Assembly: GCA_010405405.1 (NCBI GenBank)
Contig: MU004239.1
Location: 410,854-474,853, forward strand
DNA: 64,000 nt
Direction: 5' to 3'
From: Microthyrium microscopicum
Taxonomy: Eukaryota; Ascomycota; Dothideomycetes; Microthyriales; Microthyriaceae
Shown piece by piece: positions 12,983 through 24,068 of this stretch. Positions within the stretch are counted from its first letter, which is position 1, and each line of letters opens with the position of its first letter. The notes under the pieces are model-generated. The model was not told the origin of the DNA. It did no database searches and worked only from the letters and a program-made list of their open reading frames with translations. Position numbers and translations under genes: made by a program.

Positions 12983-13799
12983 TCTCCTATCAGGCTGAGC
13001 GATTGGTCTTTGAATGTGGTACTCCTGTTTTGCTTCGATGGTGTCTTATTTTCCTTCAATACATCATAGCAGGCTAGCAAGCTATCCAATCTTATGATTT
13101 TGTCCGATATTTCGCTTCCCTAGTCGTGCTCTGTGACTTTGACATAGATACGAAAAAAGTACTGTCATTCGAATGTGGTAAAATATGGCCTGTTTGTATA
13201 ATGTCCACCAACCAAATGGTCTGAGAGGCTTGGTTCTACTGGTAATGTGATCGTACGTTTTAACAAGTTAAATCGTACATATTTTGGTGAATTCATTGTA
13301 TTCTCGCTGAACAACTCAACAGTGTTTATATCTATACTGACGGACGTCTATTACTATTAGGATCAGCATTTCTAACTTACAACACACACGATAAATATAT
13401 CAATCAGAGTCGTATCGTTTATATACAAATCAGCAAGGTCTCGTCCCCATAGTTCAGAAGAGAACACAAATCGTGATATAAATCAACTGCTAGTTGCTGG
13501 GTCCGCCAAGTTGCGCCGCCGTACCTCACTTTTATACGTATGGCTTTACTAGGCCACCAATCTGTCTTGCCAGTAAGACTGGGAATCCTCCTAACAAAAA
13601 AGATAATATCATTAGCCGTGTTCTGAAACAGCCAAACTGGTGACATCAAAACGATCTCGCCAGCCTGCGTAAAAATAATGGAGCTTGAAGGTTTCAGCAT
13701 TGTACTTGTAATCTTCATATAGCGCTCCCTTACTATGCAGGTAGTCCAGCGGCAGAATTTGAACAGCACATATGATAAAAAAAATCGTATCACGTTGAA
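12983..13799. other. intergenic, no supported gene
   Basis: AT-leaning sequence between the BTB gene and the tRNA-like gene. On the minus strand it holds a run of eight T at 13777-13784, about 16 bases past the tRNA 3' end, which fits a Pol III terminator. I see no coding signal. Confidence 0.55.
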
Positions 13800-13897
13800 G
13801 GGGCTTTTCCGGGATTTGAACCCGGGACCTCACACAATTCTGTTCAACAGAGGGGGCAATAACCCGAAGCATGAATCATACCACTAGACTCAAAGGG
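13800..13897 (-). tRNA. tRNA-Pro(CGG)-like gene with intron, possibly a pseudogene
   Basis: On the minus strand the D-arm (GTCTAGTGGTATGATTC) and the T-arm (CCGGG, TTCAAAT, CCCGG) are canonical and match eukaryotic tRNA-Pro. The anticodon loop reads TTCGGGT, giving anticodon CGG. An apparent intron of about 26 nt follows the anticodon, and the two anticodon half-stems (CATGC and GTGTG) pair with two wobbles. The 3' half of the acceptor is AAAAGCC-C, but the 5' end does not supply GGCTTTT: only about four of seven pairs form, and position 8 is not T. The 5' end therefore looks mutated or displaced, so this could be a pseudogene or the head of a tRNA-derived SINE. A T-run terminator lies just downstream. 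Confidence 0.6.
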
Positions 13898-14373
13898 AGT
13901 TAGAAAAAGTGGTTGAAATTGAAAGTAATTTACTTACCCAAAAAGCCGGCAAGTTAGCTCGAAAATGCTTCATTTTTGTATATAACCCACATGATAAATG
14001 TAAATTTTCGCCACACTTTTCTCGCACTCAATTCACACATTATCTTTCCACATGCACTTTTTTTACTTTCATGTTACACAAAAGTCAAAATTCTCCCTTC
14101 TTGCTTGATTTGAATCAACAATAGAGATATGATGCTGTTGAACTCACTTGCTACATGTTGACTGTTGACACACCCGCCTTGGCCAGGAGCCCTTCTCGAA
14201 GGGGTGATAAACGCAAGCAAGGACCGCTGTAAATGTACGACTTAGTCACTGATGATAACAAGAGGGAATCAGTCTGACTCTGGAGTCGTTCTTGGTTCAC
14301 TGAGATGTTTTCATGTTATGGTTAAGTACAAGATGTATGTCTATAATATTGTCCACACATTCGCATTCATCCA
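13898..14373. other. intergenic, no supported gene
   Basis: Sequence upstream of the tRNA-like gene (minus strand) and downstream of the MFS transporter. No coding or RNA signal that I can support. Confidence 0.5.
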
Positions 14374-16315
14374 TCAGGAGGCAAACCGGAAGTCGAGCCT
14401 CTTGTTACCCTTATCAGTAGTAGTATTCAGGTAATGCAATCTCTGCTCCTTGCTCATACTGTTCCATCGTTTATCACGAACATTATTTCGCCACTCGTAG
14501 TAGGCTTTGGATGCAACAAAGAGGCAAAGATTCCAGGCGACTATACCCAGAAGAACCTTGTTACCTTTGTAGTAATAAGGCTTGTCATCAGTACGGTATA
14601 TCTGGGAGCTGATGATATTGGATGTCTGCACCGTCATGTTGTATAATGACGACGCCACTGTGCGGGTGCGTACTGTGCCGGCGTTGCGCGAAGCAAGTGC
14701 AACAAGCACAGCGTGAGCATAAGGATAACCAATGATGAGCGTACTAATCACCCATTTTGCCCAGTTGGAGCCTGGGAACGTTTTGGGTAAGACTTCGAGG
14801 GCGATAAGCAGTGGTAGAACCCATATTTGCGAAATGATGCCGATGAGCATACGCTGATTAACCTTTTCAGAGAACCAAGTCCAAAAAAGTAGCTGGATAA
14901 TGAATAGAACGTAAGCAGGAATGGTTAGGAGGTTGGTTTCAAAGGTGCTGAAACCGAGAGCCTTGCATGTGAGCGTAATGTAAGTCGTCTCTGGTGTCAT
15001 TGGGATGGTCCAAGTAAGTCCAAGTAGATATATGGGCCCTGGAGTTTGTTAGTGTGAGGTCAAAAGAAGTCCAAGAAACGTTGCTGCGTTCATGTGATGA
15101 GGCTAAGAAATGTTCTTAGAAAGGGGAAGCTTACACATATCGAAATCAGTGAACGAATCCCACAAAGCACGGAAATTCAGGCCTTGTCGATTATGCATCG
15201 TTGCTTTGCCAGGATCGTCCTTCAGAATGCGAGTCACAAGGATGTATTCCTCTCGTTCTGTGAACCAGCCATGCTCGGGTCGGAGGGCTCCTTTGATGCC
15301 GTGTCGACTCGTTTGAGTCGGTGACGCTGGAAGGTACAGCCAGGTCAAGATGCCAATAAGTGCCGTTATAGAACCCTCGATAGCAAACACATATCTCCAA
15401 CCAGCTTTTAGAGCCGTGTCTGGTCCGCGAATGTGTAAAAGTCCAAAGGCCAGAAAAGCGCCAATGATCGATGTTCCTTGATACGCCGTCCAGAACCAAG
15501 ATAGACGCTTGGGTAATTCAGCGTTTTTGTAGTAGTATGACAGATATAGAATGACATCCGGAATGAAGCCGCCTTCCATCAAGCCGAGTAAAAAGCGGGT
15601 AATGTAAAACGTTGTGCGGCCAGTGATGCGAGCTTGACTGGCAGCAACAATACTCCATGCTAACATCTGGATAGGTATCCAGACATCCGGACCAACTTTC
15701 TTGCTAATAAGCTGAGATGGTAGTTCTGCAAATAAAAATGCGCAATAGAAGATAGTCATTCCATTGTTGTAGTCGTTTGTCGTCATCTTCAAGTCCGCTG
15801 CATAGAGTCAGTATATATGAACAATGGTCGAGGCAGTACTTACTCAGTAAAGTGTCGGACAGAGCTTGAGTGATGTTACCGCGATCAAGCTGGAGTGCAA
15901 AGAACATTATACAAGCTGGCAAAGCAATTCGCCAATCAAGCTTCAAAACTGTTAGTGTAAGATCCCTCGCGAATGCGAAAGCACTTACAGTTCGAACCAG
16001 TTTCCTTTCCTCTTCGTCAGTCCAAGTCATGGAAGGATCGAATCGATGAGCGCCTTCATAACCTTCAGTTGGTTTGTAGATATCTTTCGCTTCTTCAGTC
16101 TCATAGAGACCGTGCGAGTCTTCACTGGCAGTAAGACTTTCTGAGCTGGTCGTTGATTTTGACGTTTTTGGATATCCAGAGTCTACAGAAACAAATGCCT
16201 GATCTTTCCCTCCCAGCTTCAACCAAGCGCGCCTCTTCACTGGTTGATTGTCAACGGCTGGGAACACCTTCTCGTCCACATCCTTGATGTCCGCAGAATG
16301 CGATCCCTTGGACAT
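14374..16315 (-). CDS. MFS permease, allantoate/DAL5-like (anion:cation symporter)
   Basis: Predicted plasma-membrane proton symporter for organic anions such as allantoate, ureidosuccinate or vitamin-like acids. Exons on the minus strand are 16315-15989, 15940-15844, 15797-15135 and 15038-14374, giving 583 aa. The introns (48, 46 and 96 nt) keep phase, and joining them restores family motifs: LDWRIALPACIMFFALQLDRGNI, ELPSQLISKK.GPD, and DFDMWPIYLLGLTW across the third junction. For the first intron a nearer AG gives a 40-nt intron and breaks the frame; the next AG (48 nt, with a CACTAAC branch point) is correct. The first 105 residues are a hydrophilic cytosolic tail, followed by the transmembrane core. 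The start is the first ATG of this frame, at 16315. The family is confident; the substrate cannot be read. Confidence 0.93.
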
Positions 16316-18316
16316 GGTGATAACAATTGGATCAACAATAACACAATAGTGACTTGTTTTCAAGGCAGTATTGAGGGAGATATCCCCCTACATATATGGC
16401 TACCAGGTTTTACGAAGTTCCCCAAAAGAACATGCATCGCTAAGGCTCGGGAATACTTTCGAAGCGTACTATTGGTCCCGGACTTGGGGTTGACGCGTGC
16501 TCTCTGCAAAATCTGGAATCATTGCGAATCCGAAGGCTTTAATGTCGTGATATAAAATCAGATCATCGCCAAGGGCAATGATGATCAAGCATTGGCTCTT
16601 GTCAAGTTGGGGGAACATGCTCGCAGCTTCAACGCTTCTTGATGCAACCAAGTAGGCGGGTCGTCTGCCAGAAAGGCGGCCGAATAAGAGCTAGGACACA
16701 TCTTTAGGCCAGTATCGTGCGAGGCGGCTTATTTCTCATAACGAGGCTGTATGAGGTGACAAGTCGTCAAGTTGTCGCTTGGAGAAGGAGGTTAGCTTGG
16801 TTTGTTCCAGACACTGAACCAGTCAAAGGCCGATATTCACGATTTCAAGATAAAAAAAACTGGAGATTGTCAGCGATTCGGTTGATAAATAGCTTTATTA
16901 TTGTCAAACGGTGCAGTATTTGCGTGGGTGAAATCAACATAATAATGTACTCATCCAGGGAATTGATTGCGTGCTTGAGCCGTCAGGACTCCGAATTGTT
17001 TTACTTCTCGGCTCGACTCGACAGCATTCAACGCTGAAGTATTCTACTGTTAGCTGAATTACATATAACTGAGCCTGATGGAGATAGATATCAGATCCAA
17101 TAGACATGTAACTTCCAGATATGGGTTGATGTGGCTCTCATCTTGAAAGTCATGCCGTTAACCATAATGTCGGGAATATGAGAACAATGCCTGGCATTTT
17201 GCATGACAGTGTCGATTTCAATGAATGCGCCTCTAACACGTGCGAGACGATTATGCTCTTGCCGCGAACTGACAAAGCAACTGGCAAAACAGCTGGCATA
17301 CTTCCGTTAATGGCGATAGCTGGCACCAGCTGTTCTGACATGATGGTTCTTCATGTTCGATCAAAGTTGGTCAACCATTAAGCTATAAGCGCCCTATATG
17401 GCATATAAAGCTTTCCATGCCAACGCGCAGTAGGAGGTAAGTAGCATTGTTGACGGGAGTAAGCCGGTTATTTCGATCACCTCTGAACTGGTTACCTTGG
17501 ATGCGATCATGTGGCTGATTGAGTTGAATCGAAGGCTCGGGAAGCCTCCAGGTATACAGAAGCAGGATTCCAGTCCCATGGTCTCGGAAAACACGATATA
17601 CCAAACTAGAACGACGCTGCTCAAAGTTTATGAGGGCCGTGCCGCAGTCTCGACTTGCCAGATGACAGCGAAGCATTTGTAGAAACCAACAGCTTGGGAG
17701 CCGGTCCGCATAGCTTAATAGCTTTAAGCTCATAACTTCGAGTACAGTAAAGTGGTTGTTGAGATCTCGTCATGGCCTGATTGGCGAAGCTTGACTGTTG
17801 TGTTGGCAATTCATCGGCTGTAGACAGTGTAGACCAAGTAGTACCTCGCAGATTCTCAGCGCTTTCAAGATTCTCTACATTGCATCTGAAGATCATAGGC
17901 AAACTGTAATGCTTCAAAGCTAATGGAACCAGCAGTGTGGTCGAGAATGATGATGGAGCTTTCCAATGCATCTCGATTCAAATCAGAATCTGCGCGGGAG
18001 GTCAATTCAAGTAAGAGTGGCGCAGCATTATTATGCACCGCCACGTTTGCCTCTGCCTTAACGTCGAATGATTTCAACCTGTAAATCTTCGTCATCCTAG
18101 GACGGGCATACCGAACCACATGGAACCAGGGACATGTTTGCATTAAGCAGGATCTCTGTATTTAATTTTATCACGGAGAAGCCTTCAAGACACTGACAAC
18201 ACACAGTGGCCTTGTGATACTCCTCAGTTAGCCTCAAGGACAACTGCAGGACTGATGGGCAAACAAGAGCTAGGATAATTGATGCAGCGCGGCTCAGATC
18301 TGACGGTTCTAACAAC
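16316..18316. other. intergenic, no supported gene
   Basis: The promoter of the MFS gene occupies the left end. Between 17383 and 18143 the minus strand has several short overlapping frames (for example 18143-17865 and 17971-17621), but I could not join them into a recognisable protein and see no domain. I treat this as non-coding or a decayed gene. Confidence 0.5.
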
Positions 18317-18343
18317 ATGTCATGGCAGCTCCTAGCAACTTGA
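18317..18343 (+). promoter_or_regulatory. short overlapping upstream ORF at the DPH6 start
   Basis: An ATG five bases before the main start, in another frame, encodes eight codons and stops at 18341-18343, inside the DPH6 coding region. It has an A at -3. If transcription starts upstream of it, scanning ribosomes would meet it first, so it could lower DPH6 translation. Functional relevance is inference. Confidence 0.3.
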
Positions 18344-20481
18344 AAGTCATCGCACTCATATCAGGTGGGAAAGACTCCCTCTTCTCCATCCTCCACTGCC
18401 TAGCAAATGGACATGAAGTTGTAGCTTTAGGTAACCTATATCCCGCGCAAGTCGTGCAAGATGAAAAAGGCCACCAATTCGAAAATGAGCTCGACACAGA
18501 TAGCTATATGTACCAAACCGTCGGTCATTCTGTCATCAAACACTACGAAGACGCTTTAGGTATTGCACTCTATCGTAGAGCACTATCAGGCTCTGCCGTC
18601 GACAAATCGCTCAACTACAGTCCCAATGGCACGGCTAAAAAAGGAGACGAGGCCGAAGATTTGTTTCTTCTGCTACAGGATATCCAGCAGAAACATCCGG
18701 ATGCAAATGCTGTAAGCACTGGGGCTATTCTATCAACATATCAACGGATGCGAGTCGAGTCTGTAGCTATACGGCTAAAGCTTACTCCACTGTCTTTCCT
18801 GTGGCAATATCCGTACCTATCGCCCCATCGAGATGCTAGTCTGCTTGAAGATATGCATACGGTTGCTCAAGATGCACGCATCATCAAGGTAGCTTCTGGT
18901 GGTCTTGATGAGACATTCTTGAATAAGCTTGTTAGCGATCCTCGGACAGTAGCACGCATCGTTAACAAGATTCGCTTTTACGATCCCGCTGTTGGAGCTG
19001 TATTAGGCGAAGGTGGTGAGTATGAGACGCTGGCCTTTGGTGGCCCAAGGCCGTTGTGGCGGAAGAAGATTGTTTTTGCGTCAACGAATGTACTTGCATC
19101 TGAAGGTGGTAGCTTTGCATTGCATCTCGAGGACTCAAGGACGGTGGAATATCAGCCCGAAGATGAGCACGGAGATATCAGCCAGCTTCGAATACCTCCG
19201 TTGCTGGATGCCGAATTTGAGTACCTAGCTAAGGAGGCTTTCTCTCCTCCCGCAAAGTCAATGAAAGTCTCCAGGCCGGCAGGAATTCTAAATATGGGAA
19301 CATCTACAGGTCGCTTAACAAACATTCAGATGCCTGGTGAATCAGCAGAAGAACAAATGCGAGCGATCGCCAATGTCGTTGATTCGAAGGGAGTCATAGC
19401 TACAACTTTGCTGCTTCGGAATATGTCCGATTTTCAGGCAGTGAACTCGATATATGGTCAGATATTCACAGCATCTCTCCCTCCCTCTCGAGTCACAATC
19501 GCCACTGGGGATTTGCTCCCTGAGGGATGCCTTGTATCATTTAGCGCAAACCGCTTCCGCGATACTATATATTCACGATCCGGCCTCCACGTACAGAGTA
19601 GAAGCTATTGGGCACCTGCAAATATCGGACCATACTCACAAGCCATATGCGAGCCACTCTATAGTCGAAGCGATGCATCAATAACCTCAAATATTGTGCA
19701 CGTTGCTGGGCAGATCCCGCTTGTACCATCTTCCATGGAAGTGCTCACACTCACACAAATACGGACTATGGATCCTTCCGCCGAAGCGTCAACACTCACA
19801 GACCACTCCGTTGCGCTAGCTCTACAGCATCTATGGCGCATCGGTCGTGCAACCAACGTAACCGCATGGACAGGCGGAATCGTCTTCATCAACGCGAAAT
19901 GCGGACCTGGGGCAATCGAAGCCTTTGCACACAAGGCATTGCGACAGTGGCAGGCAATACATACGCTGAGTCTGGATCAACAACGTGACAAGGAAGAGGA
20001 TGAGATTCCTGATCGGGGACTCAACGATATTACGCTTCAGCGTCCATCGTCTACGGATACTCGGTCTCCTCTGCCGAATGCCGGGTGTATAAATTCACTA
20101 GATGATATCCCTCCTGCGTACGCGCTGCTTGTGGCGGATCTGCCGCGAGGGGCGCCCGTTGAGTGGTGGAGCATGGGTTTTGCATCGAAGCGCTTGGATT
20201 GGCGGTCGGAGAACATGGGCCTTGGTGTCAATGGGCATACTACGACATGTAGAGTGAGTGGGACGGTGATTCAATGGCTGGGCTTCGAACGAATGAAGGA
20301 TGTTGAGACAGTCGCGGAGTTGATCAAGGGTGAGGGCCTGGTGCTTCGATTGTATGCGACGGTACGTTTGCCAGATTGGCTGGCAGACTTGGGTCCGCTG
20401 GTAGTGCCGTGCAATGGTATCTGGGATGAGAGAGAACAAGATCTAGAAGCAGTAATGGTTGCTGTTAAATATGGCAGTTGA
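18322..20481 (+). CDS. DPH6: diphthine--ammonia ligase with C-terminal RidA-like domains
   Basis: Catalyses the last step of diphthamide synthesis: ATP-dependent amidation of diphthine on elongation factor 2, in the cytosol. Single exon, 719 aa. The N-terminal domain is an adenine-nucleotide alpha-hydrolase with a PP-loop SGGKDS at residues 14-19 and the DPH6 signature GEGGEYET near residue 230. Two RidA/YjgF-like domains follow (roughly 340-420 and 430-560), including SRSYWAPANIGPYSQAI and VHVAGQIPLVP. This ligase plus two RidA domains is the usual fungal DPH6 layout, and the length is normal (yeast Dph6 is 685 aa). The start at 18322 leads straight into the expected KVIALISGGKDS. There is no sign of breakage. 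Confidence 0.95.
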   Translation: MAAPSNLKVIALISGGKDSLFSILHCLANGHEVVALGNLYPAQVVQDEKGHQFENELDTDSYMYQTVGHSVIKHYEDALGIALYRRALSGSAVDKSLNYSPNGTAKKGDEAEDLFLLLQDIQQKHPDANAVSTGAILSTYQRMRVESVAIRLKLTPLSFLWQYPYLSPHRDASLLEDMHTVAQDARIIKVASGGLDETFLNKLVSDPRTVARIVNKIRFYDPAVGAVLGEGGEYETLAFGGPRPLWRKKIVFASTNVLASEGGSFALHLEDSRTVEYQPEDEHGDISQLRIPPLLDAEFEYLAKEAFSPPAKSMKVSRPAGILNMGTSTGRLTNIQMPGESAEEQMRAIANVVDSKGVIATTLLLRNMSDFQAVNSIYGQIFTASLPPSRVTIATGDLLPEGCLVSFSANRFRDTIYSRSGLHVQSRSYWAPANIGPYSQAICEPLYSRSDASITSNIVHVAGQIPLVPSSMEVLTLTQIRTMDPSAEASTLTDHSVALALQHLWRIGRATNVTAWTGGIVFINAKCGPGAIEAFAHKALRQWQAIHTLSLDQQRDKEEDEIPDRGLNDITLQRPSSTDTRSPLPNAGCINSLDDIPPAYALLVADLPRGAPVEWWSMGFASKRLDWRSENMGLGVNGHTTTCRVSGTVIQWLGFERMKDVETVAELIKGEGLVLRLYATVRLPDWLADLGPLVVPCNGIWDEREQDLEAVMVAVKYGS

Positions 20482-20888
20482 TGCGCATTTCGCGCGATTG
20501 GACCTGAGGCTCTAGATCGGAGATAAAGTTTTCCATCAGCTAGCTTAAACCCGAAGTCAGAGAAACAAAAAAGAGACGGGTGTCCAGCTGAATTCTCTGG
20601 TAAATGCCACGTACTAATTACCGAATCTTTTCTACACACAACCAAACTTACTGTCTCCTGAATTCTGGAGTGCAAGCACATAAATATTGTAGAGTTGTCG
20701 ATCCAACTTGACAACGCACAGACAGTCGAGCAAGCTCTATGCATGCGTAGCTCCTTCCCCAGACTCTGACCGACCTGCTAGCAAATTGCTTAAGCAACCC
20801 CATAAGTTCTTCTACTTCTAACACGAAGTGCGATTTACTCTCGCAACTATACATCTCCAGTCATTCCCACCCTATTCCAGCAGACATC
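20482..20888. other. intergenic between DPH6 and the small conserved gene
   Basis: About 400 bases holding the DPH6 3' region and the promoter of the next plus-strand gene. The last 70 bases are CT-rich. No distinct element seen. Confidence 0.5.
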
Positions 20889-21633
20889 ATGAGCAGCGGC
20901 GCCGCACCAGAACGGAAGTACGTCTTCCCTACCTCCCTCCTCAGTGTCCAGCCCGACTAACAATTTTCTCTCACAGCATGGCCTGGCGTCGCTCTGGCCA
21001 ACCCAGTGGCCCACGACAACCTCCTCCAGGAGCCGACGGCCAAGGCACTACTCCTCGCGATCGCACCAATACTCCAAATCAGCGCGGCAACCAGGGAAAT
21101 GCGCGCGGTGGGCGCTCGGCGTCGAGAAATAACGTGCAACTTCCAGCTCAGGCACAAGCTCAAGCACAAGTCCAACCTCCTACTGTCGAGAAAACACAGG
21201 GATCGGCCAACGTTTCTAATGGTGATGAGATTAGACAGGCGATGAAGAAATGTGGGTCGGCAGCTCCTCGAAAAGGGGGATAGTCTTGCTGATGTCAACG
21301 TAGCGTACACAGCAACAGTGGCCGCAAGTGGACATGGTAAGCAGATCAGTACGAAAGTTGTAGGGCGGTATACTGATGGATTATAGGCGAGAAGGCGTTA
21401 CAGGTCAAAAAGGGCGATTCCGGCGCCAATAGAGGTTCTGCGCCTTGGGGTAGTGCCCCACGACGTGAGTAGCTACACAATCGTTGGAATATTGACCTCT
21501 GCTAACAGCCGCAGCGAACCTCATGGCGAACGGACAGAACTTCTGGACGGAGTTGGTTAAGCAGGTTAAGGTACTAGAGGATGGCGGAAAGCCATCGACG
21601 ACCAAGGGCGAGGGCGGACGCAAGGGGAAGTGA
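20889..21633 (+). CDS. small conserved fungal protein of unknown function
   Basis: Five exons give 177 aa: 20889-20917, 20977-21251, 21304-21336, 21387-21464 and 21515-21633. All four introns (59, 52, 50, 50 nt) have GT..AG ends and sum to a single open frame. The 52-nt second intron is needed because the unspliced frame stops at 21281-21283; splicing yields EIRQAMKKSYTATVAASG. The N-terminal half is low complexity, rich in Gly, Arg, Pro, Gln and Asn. The C-terminal part has a compact motif, SAPWGSAPRPNLMANGQNFW, then ELVKQVK and a basic tail. From memory, similar WG...MANG..F...L.KQ endings occur in other uncharacterised ascomycete proteins; I cannot name a function. The RG-rich start could suggest RNA or nucleic-acid contact (inference). 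Confidence 0.75.
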
Positions 21634-22495
21634 ACAGGCGGGTGTTGCATAGCATCGGCAGTGCGTTTGTAGGCTTAGAGACTGGATCAGTCTCTGCATG
21701 ATTGCCGGAAAGTCATAGCAATGTGTTTGTATTAGCGGGCGTTCTCATGGGACATTAAGAGAGAATGTCGGCAGCATGTTCATTTTCGGGATACTCGTAT
21801 ATAAAAGCAAAAGTTGCATGGATAATAGCTATTATCACAAGTACGCGGCAACAACCGTCGATATTGTTACTGTTGTCAAGCGAAACCAAAGATTTGTTTT
21901 TCGACACAGGAGTAATAGTAGAAGAAATATAGGCCCAGCATGTTCAATATCAAATATACTATGTATCGGCGTCTGGGATTGGCAGGAGGTGAACCGGGGG
22001 TGCCTGCTGTGCCAACGAGGTCGCACCTGCCCTGATCTCGCGAATGGTGATACCTTCTTTTCTACATCTCTTACTACTCTCAACTGCTTTAGAAAACCAC
22101 AAATTCTGCTCGTTTTCTCCTACCGCTCCTCTACCTCCAGAAGACCGTCGAAATTTCGGAGATGATCTGAAATGTTAATGTGGAGATTTTGGTTCCGGTC
22201 CCTTAAGCAGTGACAGCCGTTTTCCACGTGGCGCAGGGCTGACATATGATTTCCACCACCCTCTTACCTACCAACATACCAACAACCAGCCAAACACCAC
22301 CTTCTCCCTCCTCTGTCTATATCTCGCAAACCGTACCATTCGCGCCCTATAAATAATTATCCTTCGTTTCGAATAGTCTCCGCACAATTGCCTGTCTAAC
22401 TACCTTCAAACTCCCCGGGCACTCGTCGAGGACTCGAAAGATCCGATCCCGCCACACTTCTCGTGTTGTTAATTCCACCTTACTACAAGGCCACC
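21634..22495. other. intergenic and promoter region
   Basis: No supported gene. Frames at 21776-22165 (+) and 21835-22083 (-) overlap on opposite strands and lack a domain. From about 22250 the sequence becomes CT-rich and leads to the next start codon. Confidence 0.55.
22348..22356 (+). promoter_or_regulatory. candidate TATA box
   Basis: TATAAATAA lies 140 bases before the ATG at 22496, followed by a CT-rich leader and a strong start context (gccaccATGG). Position and sequence fit a core promoter; no transcript start is known. Confidence 0.45.
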
Positions 22496-23644
22496 ATGGC
22501 ATCTCCTCCTATAACACCTATCTATTCACGCCGCCAATCCGCCGAATACTTCAACAGCTCGCCTGCTGCCCGGACACATTCGCGCCGAAGCTCTGCTGCT
22601 TACTCGCCAGCCCACTCGCGCATGGGAAGTTCGTATGGCGGCGACAATTTAGCCAATGAGTTGGGAAACTTTGGCGAAAGCCTGGCTGACGAATTGGACG
22701 GCTGGGACGAGGACGAAGAACAAGAGGACGAGGACGAGGAAGAGCTTGTAGAACAAGAGCGCGATTCTGGCATTGATGTGACATCCAACGATAGCCCGGA
22801 ACAGCAGAACAAGAGATCTAGCCAGAGTCTCCTGTCCGTTGCAGTACGTGGCCACCGTCGTAAAGGTAGTGAATATGACGGCAGCGAGTATGGAAGTGAG
22901 AGCGACTTTGAAGAAGCACAGCTCATGAGCGCTAGCCTGGAAGCGCGGCTTGCTGCCATTGAAAGTCTAGCGAGACGAGGCACTGGTGACGTTGTAGGGC
23001 AAGAGAGCGTGATAGGACGCGCTACAACGCAACTACAAGATCTGGGCGCACAAGCTGGCATTGAAAGCGGTTCTACTCGGTACATCCATCCTGTTGTCTC
23101 CCTGTCAACCACCACTAACTGAGTCTTTAGATTAAACACTTCCTACATCGCCATCTCTACTCACCTTACGCATCAAACTCGCCTCTTTCAACAACTTACT
23201 GCCACTCTCCTCTCGCCTCTCGCACCCTCGCTTCCCCCAGATATAATCGATGAAATCATACCCGCGATAGACACTACGCTCGCCCTCCTTCCCTCATTAA
23301 CACCAAATGCTGCAGCCTCGGCTGGCCTACATGCGCTTTCTGACAGCACAACTGCGCTGGTTGACGCCCTCTCAGCCATTGCAGACAGCCTACACATGAT
23401 GCGCCAAACCTCCGGCTCAGCGACTCGACGATTGCGCGCCGTTCGTGATGCGCTACGCGAATGGCGCCTGGAAGACGGTGTACGGGAAGAAGGCGTACGA
23501 TGGATTGAGCAGGGCAACTGGGACGGACGATTGAAAGAGCGGGAGTGTGCGCGCGTCTGCCGTGAGGTATTAGGCGGATTTGAAGAGACGTGTGATTTAT
23601 GGCGGCAACGACTACTGGCGAAGCAGGGCGCTGCAGTAGGATGA
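22496..23644 (+). CDS. conserved ascomycete protein of unknown function
   Basis: Two exons, 22496-23079 and 23131-23644, give 365 aa. The 51-nt intron has a CTAAC branch point and ends TTTAG. The N-terminus is Ser/Arg-rich with ITPIYSRRQSAEYF, resembling phosphorylation-prone linker sequence. A strongly acidic run of Asp and Glu follows near residues 75-90, then RDSGIDV. The C-terminal 170 residues are predicted helical: SLEARLAAIESLARRG, a stretch starting ISTHLTHQTRLFQQL, then TRRLRAVRDALREWR and IEQGNWDGRL.ERECARVC. I do not recognise a named family. The disordered head and helical tail would suit a scaffold or coiled-coil protein, but this is only inference. The frame is clean, so I am confident it is a real gene. 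Confidence 0.85.
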
Positions 23645-24068
23645 AAAAAACCGCATCACATGGAGAGCGATATGCTCGAAATCGAAGTTGGATATATACT
23701 CCTAGACAGGTGCCATATATCCGCCTGGCCCTTGTGGTTATAACGAAGACGACGCGATAGACATGATACGACCTATAAATACGTGTCTACGGATTATTGA
23801 TAGACCTTATTACCAGCATATTTGTACACAGCAGCATACATAACTAGACGTCTTAATAGCGCTTGATTTTGGATATTTGATAGACGGAAGGACTCGCTAG
23901 CAGATTACCTCATAGATCATCATGAGATACATTATCCTACATCGTACCACCCTGTTTTACGGCTCTCATAGAATTAACTCTTTGATATCTCACGGAGACG
24001 TAGGTAAATCTGAAGATGTCTTGAACGGTTTCTCTCTAATATGATCTTCTTAGCGGCTCTATATGGCG
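23645..24068. other. convergent 3' intergenic region
   Basis: AT-leaning spacer between two convergent genes, presumably holding both 3' UTRs. No other structure seen. Confidence 0.5.

Noticed and set aside
17383-18143. Chain of minus-strand frames that might be exons of one gene
   Set aside because: I could not find joins that give a domain or a consistent protein; possibly a decayed gene.
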